From: Bacteroidota bacterium
GTDB taxonomy: Bacteria; Bacteroidota; Bacteroidia; AKYH767-A; OLB10
Assembly: GCA_947453935.1 (NCBI GenBank)
Contig: CANGJU010000010.1
Span: 1-41,007 of the forward strand
DNA length: 41,007 bases
Direction: 5' to 3'
Positions 1 through 7,490 of this stretch are shown here, in pieces. Position numbers and translations under genes: made by a program. Numbering within the stretch: position 1 is the first letter of the stretch; every line of letters starts with the position of its first letter. The notes beneath the pieces were generated by a model. That model saw only the letters and a program-made list of their open reading frames with translations. It was not told the origin of the DNA and did not search any database.

Positions 1-1479
1 AAAGTTTTTCAAATAGAAATAGTTTTTAGCAGGGTTTGGATAAAGCACAATATTATCGGTTGTGTTGTTTTCAGAAATTCCCGTAGAACAATTTCCAATC
101 GTATAAGAAAAACCAATCTCTCCGTTATGATGTAATCCAGATAAAGTATCTGCAGGCAGATAGGTTCTAACAAAATCAACTTGAATACAATTTGCATTTA
201 CATTCACGCGAAGGTAGCCAGTTCCACCAATCGTATCTTGCATATAGGCATTAGCGTTAGCGAGCATTCCAATCTCATACGTTGAATCTGCCGCCATTGG
301 AACTTCCTGATAAGTCACACCATTTAATTCTTCATGCGCAAATAAGTGATCATGTCCCTGGAAGAAAGCGTTTACTCCATAGGTTGTAAATAAATCGTGA
401 ATAGGCATTGACCAGCCCGGGCGATTTGCTGCGAATGTAGAGGGTCCATTTAAATTATTTCTTCCGCCCCATTCGTATAATGGTGCATTGGTAACTCCTC
501 CTCTTCCTTGTCCTCTGATGTGATGCGCAAATACGAATTTATATTTTGCAGTAGAAGATAGAAGAGTGTTTTCTAACCAAGTAAATTGCGGCGCACCTAA
601 ACTCCAATTCCATCCTTGTGGCTTTGCAGATGTGTCGCATTGGTCGCGGTAAACATCAAGCACAATAAACTGTGCATCGCCCCATTGCCATGAATAATAA
701 TTTTCAGGATTGCCAATTCCATAAGGCTCAACAGTCGTATTTCCAGAGTAAAAAGAATTCGGATAAGGATTCGGATAATACTGTTTTCGATAAGTAGTTC
801 CCCAAACGGCTATATTGTTTGGAGGTGTTTGCGCTAAGTAATAATCATTTTCTCCTTCGTGGTTACCAAGACAAACATAAAAAGGAACAGAGTGACAAAG
901 CTCACCTAAAAAAGGACGATAGTTAGCATGTAAAGTATCTAGTTGTCCTGCTGTGCTCGTTGTAGGTGTATGATCGTCTCCGAAAATATCTCCTAGTGAT
1001 AGCATAAAATCAGCATTATCATTTGCCTGGTTTGCTAACGTTAATGCATAAACACTTTGAACTCCTTTTTTATCATACAAATGTTCATCTGCTTCAACAG
1101 TAAACGTGAATCCATTTCCAACTGCACGTTGCGTATGAAAAGAATATTCACTTGATGATGAATATGATGTTGCAGAACTGTTTTTATACTTTAATACATA
1201 GTAATATTTAGTGTCGCCAATTAAATTGGTCATATCTACTTCAACAGGAATGTTTGAGGTATTCGAAAAAGTATTCGTGCTGTCGGTGTAAGTAGAGGGT
1301 TGTGTTCCGTAACATAAATAAAAAGTGCAGTTTTGGTCAAACATTACGCTGGCTGTTACTGAGTTGTTGGTTGGTCGTCCAAGCACAATATTGAATTGTT
1401 GTGCTACAGATAAATTGGGGGTGAGGAACGGGAAGAGAAGAACGATTAATTTAAGGTAACGTTTTAGGTTAAGAGACAT
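1..1479 (-). CDS. Secreted metallophosphoesterase with type IX sorting domain (3' end cut by window)
   Basis: Read from an ATG at 1479 and open to the window edge (493 codons, no stop), so the C-terminus is missing. A hydrophobic N-terminus ending near VAQQ looks like a signal peptide. A fibronectin-like N-terminal domain as in purple acid phosphatases would fit the first ~120 residues. The calcineurin-type metal-binding motifs follow in order: DEH (131-133), LGD (162-164), GNHE (205-208), FAHH (317-320) and GHDH (375-378). The end carries NIVLYPNPAKN, the start of a type A type IX secretion sorting domain. It is therefore probably an exported phosphoesterase; the substrate cannot be told. 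It lies 41 bases downstream of the ECF-sigma operon on the same strand and could be read through from it. Family assignment is firm, cargo status likely. Confidence 0.88.
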   Translation of the reverse strand, partial: MSLNLKRYLKLIVLLFPFLTPNLSVAQQFNIVLGRPTNNSVTASVMFDQNCTFYLCYGTQPSTYTDSTNTFSNTSNIPVEVDMTNLIGDTKYYYVLKYKNSSATSYSSSSEYSFHTQRAVGNGFTFTVEADEHLYDKKGVQSVYALTLANQANDNADFMLSLGDIFGDDHTPTTSTAGQLDTLHANYRPFLGELCHSVPFYVCLGNHEGENDYYLAQTPPNNIAVWGTTYRKQYYPNPYPNSFYSGNTTVEPYGIGNPENYYSWQWGDAQFIVLDVYRDQCDTSAKPQGWNWSLGAPQFTWLENTLLSSTAKYKFVFAHHIRGQGRGGVTNAPLYEWGGRNNLNGPSTFAANRPGWSMPIHDLFTTYGVNAFFQGHDHLFAHEELNGVTYQEVPMAADSTYEIGMLANANAYMQDTIGGTGYLRVNVNANCIQVDFVRTYLPADTLSGLHHNGEIGFSYTIGNCSTGISENNTTDNIVLYPNPAKNYFYLKNF

Positions 1480-1520
1480 AGATAGTATTTTAGGTTTATC
1501 ACTTAGACGACAATCCTACA

Positions 1521-2012
1521 CTATCTTGGCGGTCTCTGGTCATTTTTTATTGGCTTAAAATAATCTTTAATTTCTCTGTTTAACAAATTGAATTTTTTTC
1601 TTTGTTCTGGGGTACAAATGGTCATAAGTTCTTGTGCTTGACGAATTCTCAACGACTCCATTTCGTACATATAATTGGAAATTCTTATTGCACATTCGTT
1701 AGCTCTGTTGACGTTAACACTATCATTAAAAATAAAACCATTCATAGAATCACGCTCAACTCGAATAATTGTTCTTAATCGTTCTTCATTTTCAAAGAAT
1801 TTATTTCTAATATCTCGCATTTCTTCGCACTGTTCATTGTTTAAAGAAAGTTCTTTTTTTAGTGTAAGAATGAGTCGCTCATTATCATTATATGACCTAT
1901 TCCTTTCGGGTTTCGATGGATTAAATAAGACCATTCCAATAAGTAAAAGATTTAAGGCCACCAGTACAAGAACAACACGTTTTAACAACTGATTTTGTTT
2001 AAATATTTCCAT
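1521..2012 (-). CDS. Membrane-anchored CpxP/CnrX-like (Spy family) sensor protein
   Basis: 163 residues. One N-terminal membrane segment (about residues 11-31) is followed by a soluble, highly charged, predicted all-helical domain. The domain resembles the Spy/CpxP/ZraP/CnrX group: helix starts with LNNEQ near residue 60 and CTPEQRKKF near residue 135 resemble the family's LTxxQ signatures. Such proteins sense metal or envelope stress, or act as periplasmic chaperones. It follows the small TM protein by 2 bases and the ECF sigma gene before that. The arrangement parallels sigma / anti-sigma / periplasmic sensor systems such as CnrYXH. That functional parallel is inference; the sequence match to the family is moderate. 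Two cysteines (in NEQCEEM and MTICTPEQ) could bind metal but do not form a recognisable site. Confidence 0.65.
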   Translation of the reverse strand: MEIFKQNQLLKRVVLVLVALNLLLIGMVLFNPSKPERNRSYNDNERLILTLKKELSLNNEQCEEMRDIRNKFFENEERLRTIIRVERDSMNGFIFNDSVNVNRANECAIRISNYMYEMESLRIRQAQELMTICTPEQRKKFNLLNREIKDYFKPIKNDQRPPR

Positions 2013-2014
2013 GA

Positions 2015-2272
2015 TTAAAAGTTGTTAGATGAAAATAATGTTTCAGAAAGTAATCGGTATTTATCTGCAGCTACGCTTTCTTGCTTATTCTTAAATGAAT
2101 AAACAATAGCAAATAAATTCAGTACTATAAATGAAAAATAAATAAGTTCTTTAGCGCTTATCTTTTTATTGGAGCGACGTTTTTGTTTTTCAAGTCGCTC
2201 GAAAAAACCCTGCTCCCAATCTTTGGAAACCGTATCTGGTTTTAAGTCTTCAAACAAATTATTTGTATCCAT
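2015..2272 (-). CDS. Small single-pass membrane protein, candidate anti-sigma factor
   Basis: 85 residues: a charged cytoplasmic N-terminus (about 1-42, very basic just before the membrane), one predicted transmembrane helix (about 43-61) and a short outer tail. No named family is recognised. It sits 21 bases after the ECF sigma gene and 2 bases before the CpxP/CnrX-like gene on the same strand. Its size and topology (inner sigma-binding segment, one helix) are those of short anti-sigma factors such as CnrY. No zinc-binding HxxxCxxC motif is present, so it is not a ZAS-type anti-sigma. Function is inferred from context only. Confidence 0.6.
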   Translation of the reverse strand: MDTNNLFEDLKPDTVSKDWEQGFFERLEKQKRRSNKKISAKELIYFSFIVLNLFAIVYSFKNKQESVAADKYRLLSETLFSSNNF

Positions 2273-2293
2273 AATGCTTTAATAGACGATGTT

Positions 2294-2872
2294 TTATTTT
2301 ATAATTGGCGATTTATTATCGAAATATTTAATAATATTTTTTTTAGCTCGATAGATTAATGAATCTGCAGCAACAGTAGTAATACCCATAATTTCTGCTA
2401 CCATCGAATTAGAGGCACCTTCAATTTTACTTAGGGTAATGGCTATTCGTTGTTGTTCGGGCAGACTATCAAGTGCTTTTTTAATGATGCGAATATTCTC
2501 TTTGGTTTCAATCAATGTATCAGGTGTCGGATTTTCTGATGCTGTATTAAATAATGAATCAAGTCCGAGACTTTTTTTAATAAGCTGAATTCTTTTCTTA
2601 CGGTTTTGACGCTTAATTTCATCCAGCGATTTTGTTGTAGCAATGCGAAACAACCAAGTGCTAAATGACGACTCACCTCTGAAAGATGAAACCGATCGAT
2701 GTACTTCTAAAAACACATCCTGCATCACTTCTTCGGCATCTTCCTGATTAAGAATAAATCGATAACATATTTGTAATACCTTGTCTTTGTAAACTACAAA
2801 TAACTCTTGAAAAGCAAGATTATCCCCCTCAGAAAGCCTTTTTAAAAAGTCATCTTCGTTTACGCCAGCCAC
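2294..2872 (-). CDS. ECF-family RNA polymerase sigma factor
   Basis: 192 residues, starting at a GTG codon (2870-2872); no ATG is available in frame near the start. Region 2 spans about residues 10-90, with the conserved DAEEVMQDVFLEVHR helix and the FSTWLFRIATTKSLDE region 2.3/2.4. A linker follows, then region 4 (about 130-185), where LDSLPEQQRIAITL precedes a helix-turn-helix. It would direct RNA polymerase to a small regulon, probably including its own operon. The next two genes on the strand look like its membrane regulator and an envelope sensor. The divergent neighbour at 2910 starts 37 bases away. Identification as an ECF sigma is secure; subgroup and signal are unknown. Confidence 0.92.
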   Translation of the reverse strand: MAGVNEDDFLKRLSEGDNLAFQELFVVYKDKVLQICYRFILNQEDAEEVMQDVFLEVHRSVSSFRGESSFSTWLFRIATTKSLDEIKRQNRKKRIQLIKKSLGLDSLFNTASENPTPDTLIETKENIRIIKKALDSLPEQQRIAITLSKIEGASNSMVAEIMGITTVAADSLIYRAKKNIIKYFDNKSPIIK

Positions 2873-2897
2873 CTTGTATTATTTAATTTTTCAATTG

Positions 2898-2905
2898 TAT
2901 TTTTG
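2898..2905 (+). promoter_or_regulatory. -7 promoter element, possibly leaderless
   Basis: TATTTTTG matches the Bacteroidetes -7 consensus TAnnTTTG exactly. A TTG at 2874-2876 lies 21 bases upstream as a possible -33 element. The element ends only 4 bases before the ATG at 2910, so the transcript should have almost no 5' leader. Confidence 0.55.
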
Positions 2906-2909
2906 AGAT

Positions 2910-3392
2910 ATGAAAAGTAACCTCATTCTATTGTTAAGCCTATTTGCAATAATAAGTAATAATTTATTTGCGCAAGAAGACGCCATCCAAACTTTAACAA
3001 ATAATTGGCATCATGATGCGGCAGTAGCAAATGCAGATGCCTACTTTGGCGCTATGACCAACGACGCTATATTTTTAGGAACAGATGCATCAGAACGTTG
3101 GACAAGAAATGAATTTAGAGAATGGTCGAAGAAATATTTTGAGAGTAAAAAGACCTGGGACTTTAAAACAAAAGAGCGACATGTTTATTTTTCTTCGGAT
3201 AAGAAAACCGCGTGGTGGGATGAGAAGCTGGATACATGGATGGGTGTATGTGCAGGCGCAGGAGTTGCTGTATTAACTTCTGAAGGATGGAAGATTGCGC
3301 ACTATCAATTAGCCATGATGATTCCAAATGAAAAAGTAAAATCGGTGCTGGAGGTGTTACAACCTAATTCGAAACCCGAACATAAAGAATAG
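2910..3392 (+). CDS. Exported NTF2/SnoaL-like (DUF4440-type) protein
   Basis: 160 residues with a typical signal peptide (hydrophobic core 4-18, cleavage after NNLFAQ). The mature part matches the nuclear transport factor 2-like fold: an N-terminal helix with NNWHHDAAVANADAYFGAM, then NDAIFLGTDASERW, a helix, and paired strands ending in WKIAHYQLAMMIPN. Proteins of this group occur as small enzymes or binding proteins and the fold does not identify a ligand. The start follows a -7 promoter box by 4 bases. It converges with the GNAT gene; the two stop codons are 12 bases apart. Family call good, function unknown. Confidence 0.75.
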   Translation: MKSNLILLLSLFAIISNNLFAQEDAIQTLTNNWHHDAAVANADAYFGAMTNDAIFLGTDASERWTRNEFREWSKKYFESKKTWDFKTKERHVYFSSDKKTAWWDEKLDTWMGVCAGAGVAVLTSEGWKIAHYQLAMMIPNEKVKSVLEVLQPNSKPEHKE

Positions 3393-3404
3393 TAATAGAT
3401 CGAT

Positions 3405-3935
3405 TTATTCTTTAGTGATAAAATCTAATCGCATCATGTAATCGGTTTGTGCTTCTTCGCCTAACATAAATACATGCGTATCAAAAGTGACAAATCCATT
3501 TTTCTTATAAAAGTTAATAGCCCTTTGATTATTTTCCCATACACCAAGCCATACTGATTGCATGTTCTTTTGTTTCGCGAGTTGTATCGCATAATCTAAC
3601 AACTGTTGACCAACACCTTTACCGTGATAGTTGTTACGCACATAAACGCGTTCTACTTCTAAAGCGCTGTCATCATTTAATTCTGTTTGTGATTCTGATA
3701 AATTGATTTTTAAATACCCGACTACATTGTTTTCTACTAATGCAAAATAAAATTCAGAATAACTATTCTCTATTTCTTTTGTAAGTTGTTCTTTAGAGAA
3801 ATTATTTTCTAAATAAAGTCGCATGTTTTCTTCGGAAGTTGAAGTAACAAACGTTTCATAAAAAGTATCACGACTTATTTTTTGTAATTCGTCGATGTTG
3901 AATGCAGAAACTTTTTCAATTTGAATGGTAATCAT
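3405..3935 (-). CDS. GNAT-family N-acetyltransferase
   Basis: 176 residues, usual length for a stand-alone GNAT enzyme. The acetyl-CoA pyrophosphate-binding motif A is visible as RVYVRNNYHGKGVGQQLLDYA (about residues 94-114), with the Q/RxxGxG/A core HGKGVG. Motif B is SVWLGVWENNQRAINFYKKNGF, the common form in amino-acid or small-molecule N-acetyltransferases. The substrate cannot be predicted. It begins 5 bases after the stop of the small dimeric-barrel gene on the same strand, so the two are probably co-transcribed. Confidence 0.87.
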   Translation of the reverse strand: MITIQIEKVSAFNIDELQKISRDTFYETFVTSTSEENMRLYLENNFSKEQLTKEIENSYSEFYFALVENNVVGYLKINLSESQTELNDDSALEVERVYVRNNYHGKGVGQQLLDYAIQLAKQKNMQSVWLGVWENNQRAINFYKKNGFVTFDTHVFMLGEEAQTDYMMRLDFITKE

Positions 3936-3940
3936 AAAGC

Positions 3941-4261
3941 TTAAGATTTAAACAACGCTTTCGCTTCTTTCCACGATAACATAGTGTTGCTATTTACGCG
4001 CTTTGAAGATAGGTTGTTGGAAAGGTTCGCCGATTGTTTCATAGCTTGTAAATGAGTTCCACTACGATAAAAAGAATTGATATCTTCTTCCTTCTCCCAA
4101 AGTGTCATTGTAAACCAGGTTTTAAATTTCCAGTCGCAAGAAATTTCATATTGCTTACATGCAGTACCTTGAAGCTCTTTTATGATTTGCCCGTTGAAAC
4201 GAAAAAAAGCAAAAAATTTCGAATACGATTTCAATTCTAATTTTGTGATGGAGACAAACAT
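3941..4261 (-). CDS. Small dimeric alpha/beta-barrel protein (ABM/DUF3291-like)
   Basis: 106 residues, no signal peptide or membrane segment. The pattern TWFTMTLWEKEEDINSFYRSG followed by HLQAMKQ (about residues 49-76) is typical of the antibiotic biosynthesis monooxygenase / DUF3291 / spheroidene-monooxygenase-like dimeric barrel group. It is the first gene of a probable two-gene unit with the downstream GNAT enzyme. The fold assignment is by motif only; members range from heme-degrading and monooxygenase enzymes to proteins of unknown role, so no reaction is claimed. Confidence 0.6.
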   Translation of the reverse strand: MFVSITKLELKSYSKFFAFFRFNGQIIKELQGTACKQYEISCDWKFKTWFTMTLWEKEEDINSFYRSGTHLQAMKQSANLSNNLSSKRVNSNTMLSWKEAKALFKS

Positions 4262-4310
4262 TCTTATTCTTTGATAAATTTTAAAGTTTAAGAAGTAAAT
4301 TGTTTTTCGT

Positions 4311-6047
4311 TTAACGCATGCCCTTCATTCGCTTTGGCGAAATCATTTTCAACATTCCTACCTCTGTTTCAGTAAGTGCACGATATCTTCCGCGAGGCAA
4401 ATCTTTTTTCGTTAAGCCAGCAAACATCACACGGTCTAGTTTTACCACTTCATAGCCAAGATGTTCAAAAATACGACGTACAATTCTGTTTTTACCAGAG
4501 TGAATCTGTAAACCTACCATCTTCTTATCAGTACCATCACCATCGTATGCCACCTGATCTACCTGCATAAAACCATCTTCTAGTTCAATACCTTCGGCAA
4601 TTAGTTTTAAGTCGGAAGCCTTTACATTTTTACTCAACTCCACATGATATATTTTACGCACCAACGAACTTGGATGCGTTAACACTTTTGCTAAATCACC
4701 ATCGTTTGTGAATAACAACAAACCTGTTGTTAAACGATCTAAACGACCTACGGGATAAATACGCTCACGACAAGCACCTGAAACCAATTCCATTACCGTT
4801 TTTCTTGCAGTAGGATCTTCCATTGTTGTGATATAATCCTTTGGTTTGTTCAATAAAATATAACGATGCGTTTCATTCTTTAAACGCTCTCCGTTATAAC
4901 GAACATCGTCTCCTGGCTCTACTTTACTTCCTAATTCGGTAACTACTGTTCCATTTACAGATACAACACCTGCAAGAATCATTTCATCTGCCTCACGACG
5001 AGAGCAAATCCCCGCCATCGAGATATAACGATTTAAACGAATAGCACCATTTTCTGTGAAAGTACCTCGTTGCGATTTTTTCGAACGAAACTCTTCACGT
5101 CCTGCTGAATAACCTCTTTTCGATTCGCCCTTATCTGATTTGTTATAGCTTCTCTTCGGGCGGTCATCATCTTTCGAATAACTTCTTTTCGGTTTCTCAT
5201 CATTGTCTCTTGAGAAAGCTCTTTTCGGTTTGTCTTCGTTGTCGCGTGAGTAACTTCTTTTTGGTTTCTCATCATTGTCTCTTGAGAAAGCTCTTTTCGG
5301 TCTGTCTTCGTTGTCGCGAGAGTAACTTCTTTTTGGTTTCTCGTCATTGTCTCTTGAGAATGCTCTTTTCGGTCTGTCTTCGTTGTCACGCGAAAAACTT
5401 CTCTTTGGACGATCATCATTGTCTCTTGAGAAAGCCCTTTTCGGTCTGTCTTCGTTGTCGCGTGAGTAACTTCTTTTTGGTTTCTCGTCATTATCTCGTG
5501 AGAAAGTTCTCTTCGGGCGATCATCATTATCTCTGGAAAAACTTCTTTTCGGTCTGTCGTCGTTATCGCGCGAAGAACTTCTTTTCGGTCTATCGTCGTT
5601 GTCACGCGAAAAACTTCTTTTCGGACGATCATCATTATCTCTAGAAAAACTTCTCTTTGGTCTGTCGTCGTTATCTTTTGAGAAAGCTCTTTTTGGTCTA
5701 TCGTCGTTGTCGCGAGAAAAACTTCTCTTCGGACGATCATCATTGTCTCTCGAAAAACTTCTTTTTGGTCTATCGTTGTTATCTCTCGAAGGACGCTTTC
5801 TGTCGGAAGGAGCATCAAAATCATCCCATCCACCTTGTTTTGAAACACTGTCTTTATCGTTGATAAATCGCGGATTATCGAAATTATTAAAATTAGAACG
5901 GCGCGTTTTGAATGAAGCAGGTTTATCGTCCTGGTTTCTATCGGAACTTCCTCTTCTTCCTGCTGGTTTATCCTGACTGCTTCTTTTTCTTGGTCCTGGT
6001 TTATCGCTGCCCGATTCATTGCGACGTGGCTTAAAAGACTTTTTCAT
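4311..6047 (-). CDS. rluB: RluB/RsuA-family rRNA pseudouridine synthase with long repeat-rich N-terminal extension
   Basis: 578 residues from the ATG at 6047; the frame continues to a TTG at 6068, but the ATG gives the typical basic start MKKSFKPRR. About residues 1-330 are an intrinsically disordered, Arg/Asp/Ser/Lys-rich extension dominated by 12-residue repeats (97-288). An S4 RNA-binding domain follows (about 336-395, IRLNRYISMAGICSRREAD). Then comes the RsuA/RluB/E/F catalytic domain with GRLDRLTTGLLLFTNDGD, in which D437 is the expected catalytic aspartate. The enzyme isomerises a uridine in rRNA; RluB (23S, position 2605 in E. coli) is the likeliest subtype, but RluF or RsuA cannot be excluded. 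The catalytic part alone (~245 residues) is normal length; the extension more than doubles it. It is the last gene after ldcA and yraN. Confidence 0.9.
   Translation of the reverse strand: MKKSFKPRRNESGSDKPGPRKRSSQDKPAGRRGSSDRNQDDKPASFKTRRSNFNNFDNPRFINDKDSVSKQGGWDDFDAPSDRKRPSRDNNDRPKRSFSRDNDDRPKRSFSRDNDDRPKRAFSKDNDDRPKRSFSRDNDDRPKRSFSRDNDDRPKRSSSRDNDDRPKRSFSRDNDDRPKRTFSRDNDEKPKRSYSRDNEDRPKRAFSRDNDDRPKRSFSRDNEDRPKRAFSRDNDEKPKRSYSRDNEDRPKRAFSRDNDEKPKRSYSRDNEDKPKRAFSRDNDEKPKRSYSKDDDRPKRSYNKSDKGESKRGYSAGREEFRSKKSQRGTFTENGAIRLNRYISMAGICSRREADEMILAGVVSVNGTVVTELGSKVEPGDDVRYNGERLKNETHRYILLNKPKDYITTMEDPTARKTVMELVSGACRERIYPVGRLDRLTTGLLLFTNDGDLAKVLTHPSSLVRKIYHVELSKNVKASDLKLIAEGIELEDGFMQVDQVAYDGDGTDKKMVGLQIHSGKNRIVRRIFEHLGYEVVKLDRVMFAGLTKKDLPRGRYRALTETEVGMLKMISPKRMKGMR
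5184..5759 (-). repeat. Tandem array of 36-bp units (16 copies) coding a 12-residue repeat
   Basis: Sixteen in-frame 12-residue units of the form (S/A/T)(F/Y/S)S(R/K)DN(D/E)(D/E)(R/K)PKR fill this interval exactly (576 bp). A degenerate 11-residue unit follows the array and a partial one precedes it. In the downstream half the units alternate between SYSRDNEDRPKR-like and AFSRDNDEKPKR-like forms. That gives a 72-bp higher-order period and near-identical DNA between copies. Such an array is prone to slippage and copy-number change. Confidence 0.93.
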
Positions 6048-6097
6048 GTGGTACTTAATATCCCGCAAAGGTCGGAATAAAAAGCCGATAAAACGAA

Positions 6098-6454
6098 TTA
6101 AGGATGAAAAGCCTCTTTCGTGTGTTCTACCACCACTTCTTCTCCTAAAAGATAAACGGTAACGATATCAAACCGAATGTTTAAATCACGCTTAAAACGT
6201 TCTACATATTTGCAAGCTGCTTCGGCCAAAAAACTAATTTTCTTATAGCTAATAAAATCTTCTGTTTCTCCATGTCTCCTCGACCTACGCGTTTTCACTT
6301 CAACAATCACCAAATCGTTTTTATCCAAGGCAATCAAATCGATTTCTTTATGTTTAAATCGCCAGTTTTGCTCTGATATACTATAGCCTAAGTTTTCGAG
6401 AAAATTACGCGCAATCAACTCTCCTTGCGCCCCGACTTCAAGATGCTGAATCAT
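6098..6454 (-). CDS. yraN: YraN/UPF0102 family nuclease-like protein
   Basis: 118 residues, usual size for UPF0102. The restriction-endonuclease-like core is visible: GAQGELIARNFLE at the N-terminus, then KHKEIDLIA (E37, D39) and IVEVKTR (E52, K54). These form the PD-(D/E)xK-type active-site arrangement. The family is widespread and probably acts on DNA, but its biological role is not established. Its ATG lies inside the end of ldcA (17-base overlap), indicating translational coupling, and rluB follows after about 50 bases. Confidence 0.88.
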   Translation of the reverse strand: MIQHLEVGAQGELIARNFLENLGYSISEQNWRFKHKEIDLIALDKNDLVIVEVKTRRSRRHGETEDFISYKKISFLAEAACKYVERFKRDLNIRFDIVTVYLLGEEVVVEHTKEAFHP

Positions 6455-7361
6455 ATAAAAAAGTTAAATCTACATTTTTCTCTACCTTTAATTTCACGTT
6501 TGCACCGAATACTAATGGCAGATTTCTGTCTATATGTCCCGCAGGAAAATCGAAGCAAACTGGGTAATTGTATTCTGCAACGGCCTCTGAAATTATTTCC
6601 ACTGCCGACTTTCCAAACGGAATTGCATTGTCACGCATATCGCTCATACCACCTATTATTAATCCTTTCAGATTTTTAAGTTTGCCGCTTCTTTTGAGTT
6701 GCATCATCATTCGGTCGATGTGGTACAAATACTCATCAAGATCTTCAATAAAAAGAATTTTGTTTTCTGTTACTAAATCGCTTGGAGTGCCAGCAAGTGC
6801 ATACAACAACGACAAGTTCCCTCCAACTAATTCACCCTCGCAAGAGCCTTCGCGATTTAAATAATTTGTTGTTGCTTCAGTATAGCGTATATTCTTACCC
6901 GTTATAACATCGATTATTTTATTTGCAGCCTCTTCGTTTCTTTTATCAATCATCAGATTAATCATCATTGGCGCATGCAAAGTACAAATGCTATGATGGA
7001 TATTCAGATGAGAATGAAGAACGGTTACATCGCTGAATCCAATTAACCATTTCGGATTTTTTTCCAACGAAGAAAAATCTAGGTGATCAATTATACGAAC
7101 CCATCCATAACCACCTCTGGCAAAAATAATCGCCCTTACCTCGGGATCATTAATCAAGGTTTGTAAATCGTTTGCTCGCTCTTCGTCAGAACCTGAAAAC
7201 TGATTTTGACTGTTATATAAATGCTCGCTTTCCTTTACTTGAAAACCTTTTTGAGTTAACCAAGCAATGCCATCTTTCATTTCTTCGGGAGAAACTTTAC
7301 GTGCAGGAGCGCAGATGCCAATAACATCGCCAGCCTTTAGAAACGGAGGAATTATTTTCAT
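6438..7361 (-). CDS. ldcA: LD-carboxypeptidase (muramoyltetrapeptide carboxypeptidase, S66)
   Basis: 307 residues from the ATG at 7361. A TTG at 7382 extends the frame, but a TACTTTCG promoter-like box lies between the two and would be inside that longer gene. The S66 serine peptidase triad is clear: S110 in IGFSDVT, E206 in LFIEDLDEYL and H276 in PAGHIDRNLP, with the spacing of characterised LdcA proteins. The enzyme removes the terminal D-alanine from murein tetrapeptides in cell-wall recycling and is normally cytoplasmic; no signal peptide is seen. It heads the unit ldcA-yraN-rluB. Confidence 0.92.
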   Translation of the reverse strand: MKIIPPFLKAGDVIGICAPARKVSPEEMKDGIAWLTQKGFQVKESEHLYNSQNQFSGSDEERANDLQTLINDPEVRAIIFARGGYGWVRIIDHLDFSSLEKNPKWLIGFSDVTVLHSHLNIHHSICTLHAPMMINLMIDKRNEEAANKIIDVITGKNIRYTEATTNYLNREGSCEGELVGGNLSLLYALAGTPSDLVTENKILFIEDLDEYLYHIDRMMMQLKRSGKLKNLKGLIIGGMSDMRDNAIPFGKSAVEIISEAVAEYNYPVCFDFPAGHIDRNLPLVFGANVKLKVEKNVDLTFLYDSAS

Positions 7362-7368
7362 ATCGCCA

Positions 7369-7376
7369 CGAAAGTA
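7369..7376 (-). promoter_or_regulatory. -7-like element for ldcA
   Basis: On the minus strand this reads TACTTTCG, one mismatch from TAnnTTTG. It ends 7 bases before the ldcA ATG, so any transcript would be nearly leaderless. It also argues against the upstream TTG start. Confidence 0.4.
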
Positions 7377-7463
7377 AATCAATACTTCAGAAAATTAAAG
7401 AGAAACCCCGATGTGTGAATAAAAATACTCTCTTAACCATCCATAAAAGTGACAGGGAAAAAG

Positions 7464-7471
7464 TAAATTTG
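7464..7471 (+). promoter_or_regulatory. -7 promoter element for metG
   Basis: TAAATTTG matches TAnnTTTG and lies 19 bases before the metG ATG. No convincing -33 TTTG is seen, and no T-box or riboswitch-like structure occurs in the 129-base region upstream of metG. Confidence 0.5.
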
Positions 7472-7490
7472 CAGAGAAAATAAGAGAAGA

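Noticed and set aside
9-197. Small plus- or minus-strand ORF inside the metallophosphoesterase region
   Set aside because: It is out of frame with the clear metallophosphoesterase coding sequence on the minus strand and matches nothing.
1675-1992. 105-codon plus-strand ORF opposite the CpxP-like gene
   Set aside because: Shadow of the minus-strand gene; serine/leucine-rich translation without family or promoter.
3384-3413. Inverted repeat AAAGAATA/TATTCTTT spanning the stops of the NTF2-like and GNAT genes
   Set aside because: Both proteins happen to end Lys-Glu followed by TA(G/A), which creates the symmetry. The stem is all A-T apart from one pair and has no T-run, so it is a weak terminator candidate.
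5184-5759. Regularly spaced 36-bp repeats that superficially resemble a CRISPR array
   Set aside because: There are no spacers; the units are contiguous, in frame and encode the repeat arm of the pseudouridine synthase. No cas gene is nearby.
5033-6019. Long second open frame (and plus-strand frames) across the pseudouridine synthase repeat
   Set aside because: 36 bp is a multiple of three, so a frame free of stops in one unit stays open in all. The coding frame has the S4 and catalytic domains; the shadows have no homology or starts with context.
7383-7490. Possible T-box or SAM-type riboswitch upstream of metG
   Set aside because: The region is short, AT-rich and lacks T-box or SAM riboswitch conserved sequences; only a -7 promoter box is seen.
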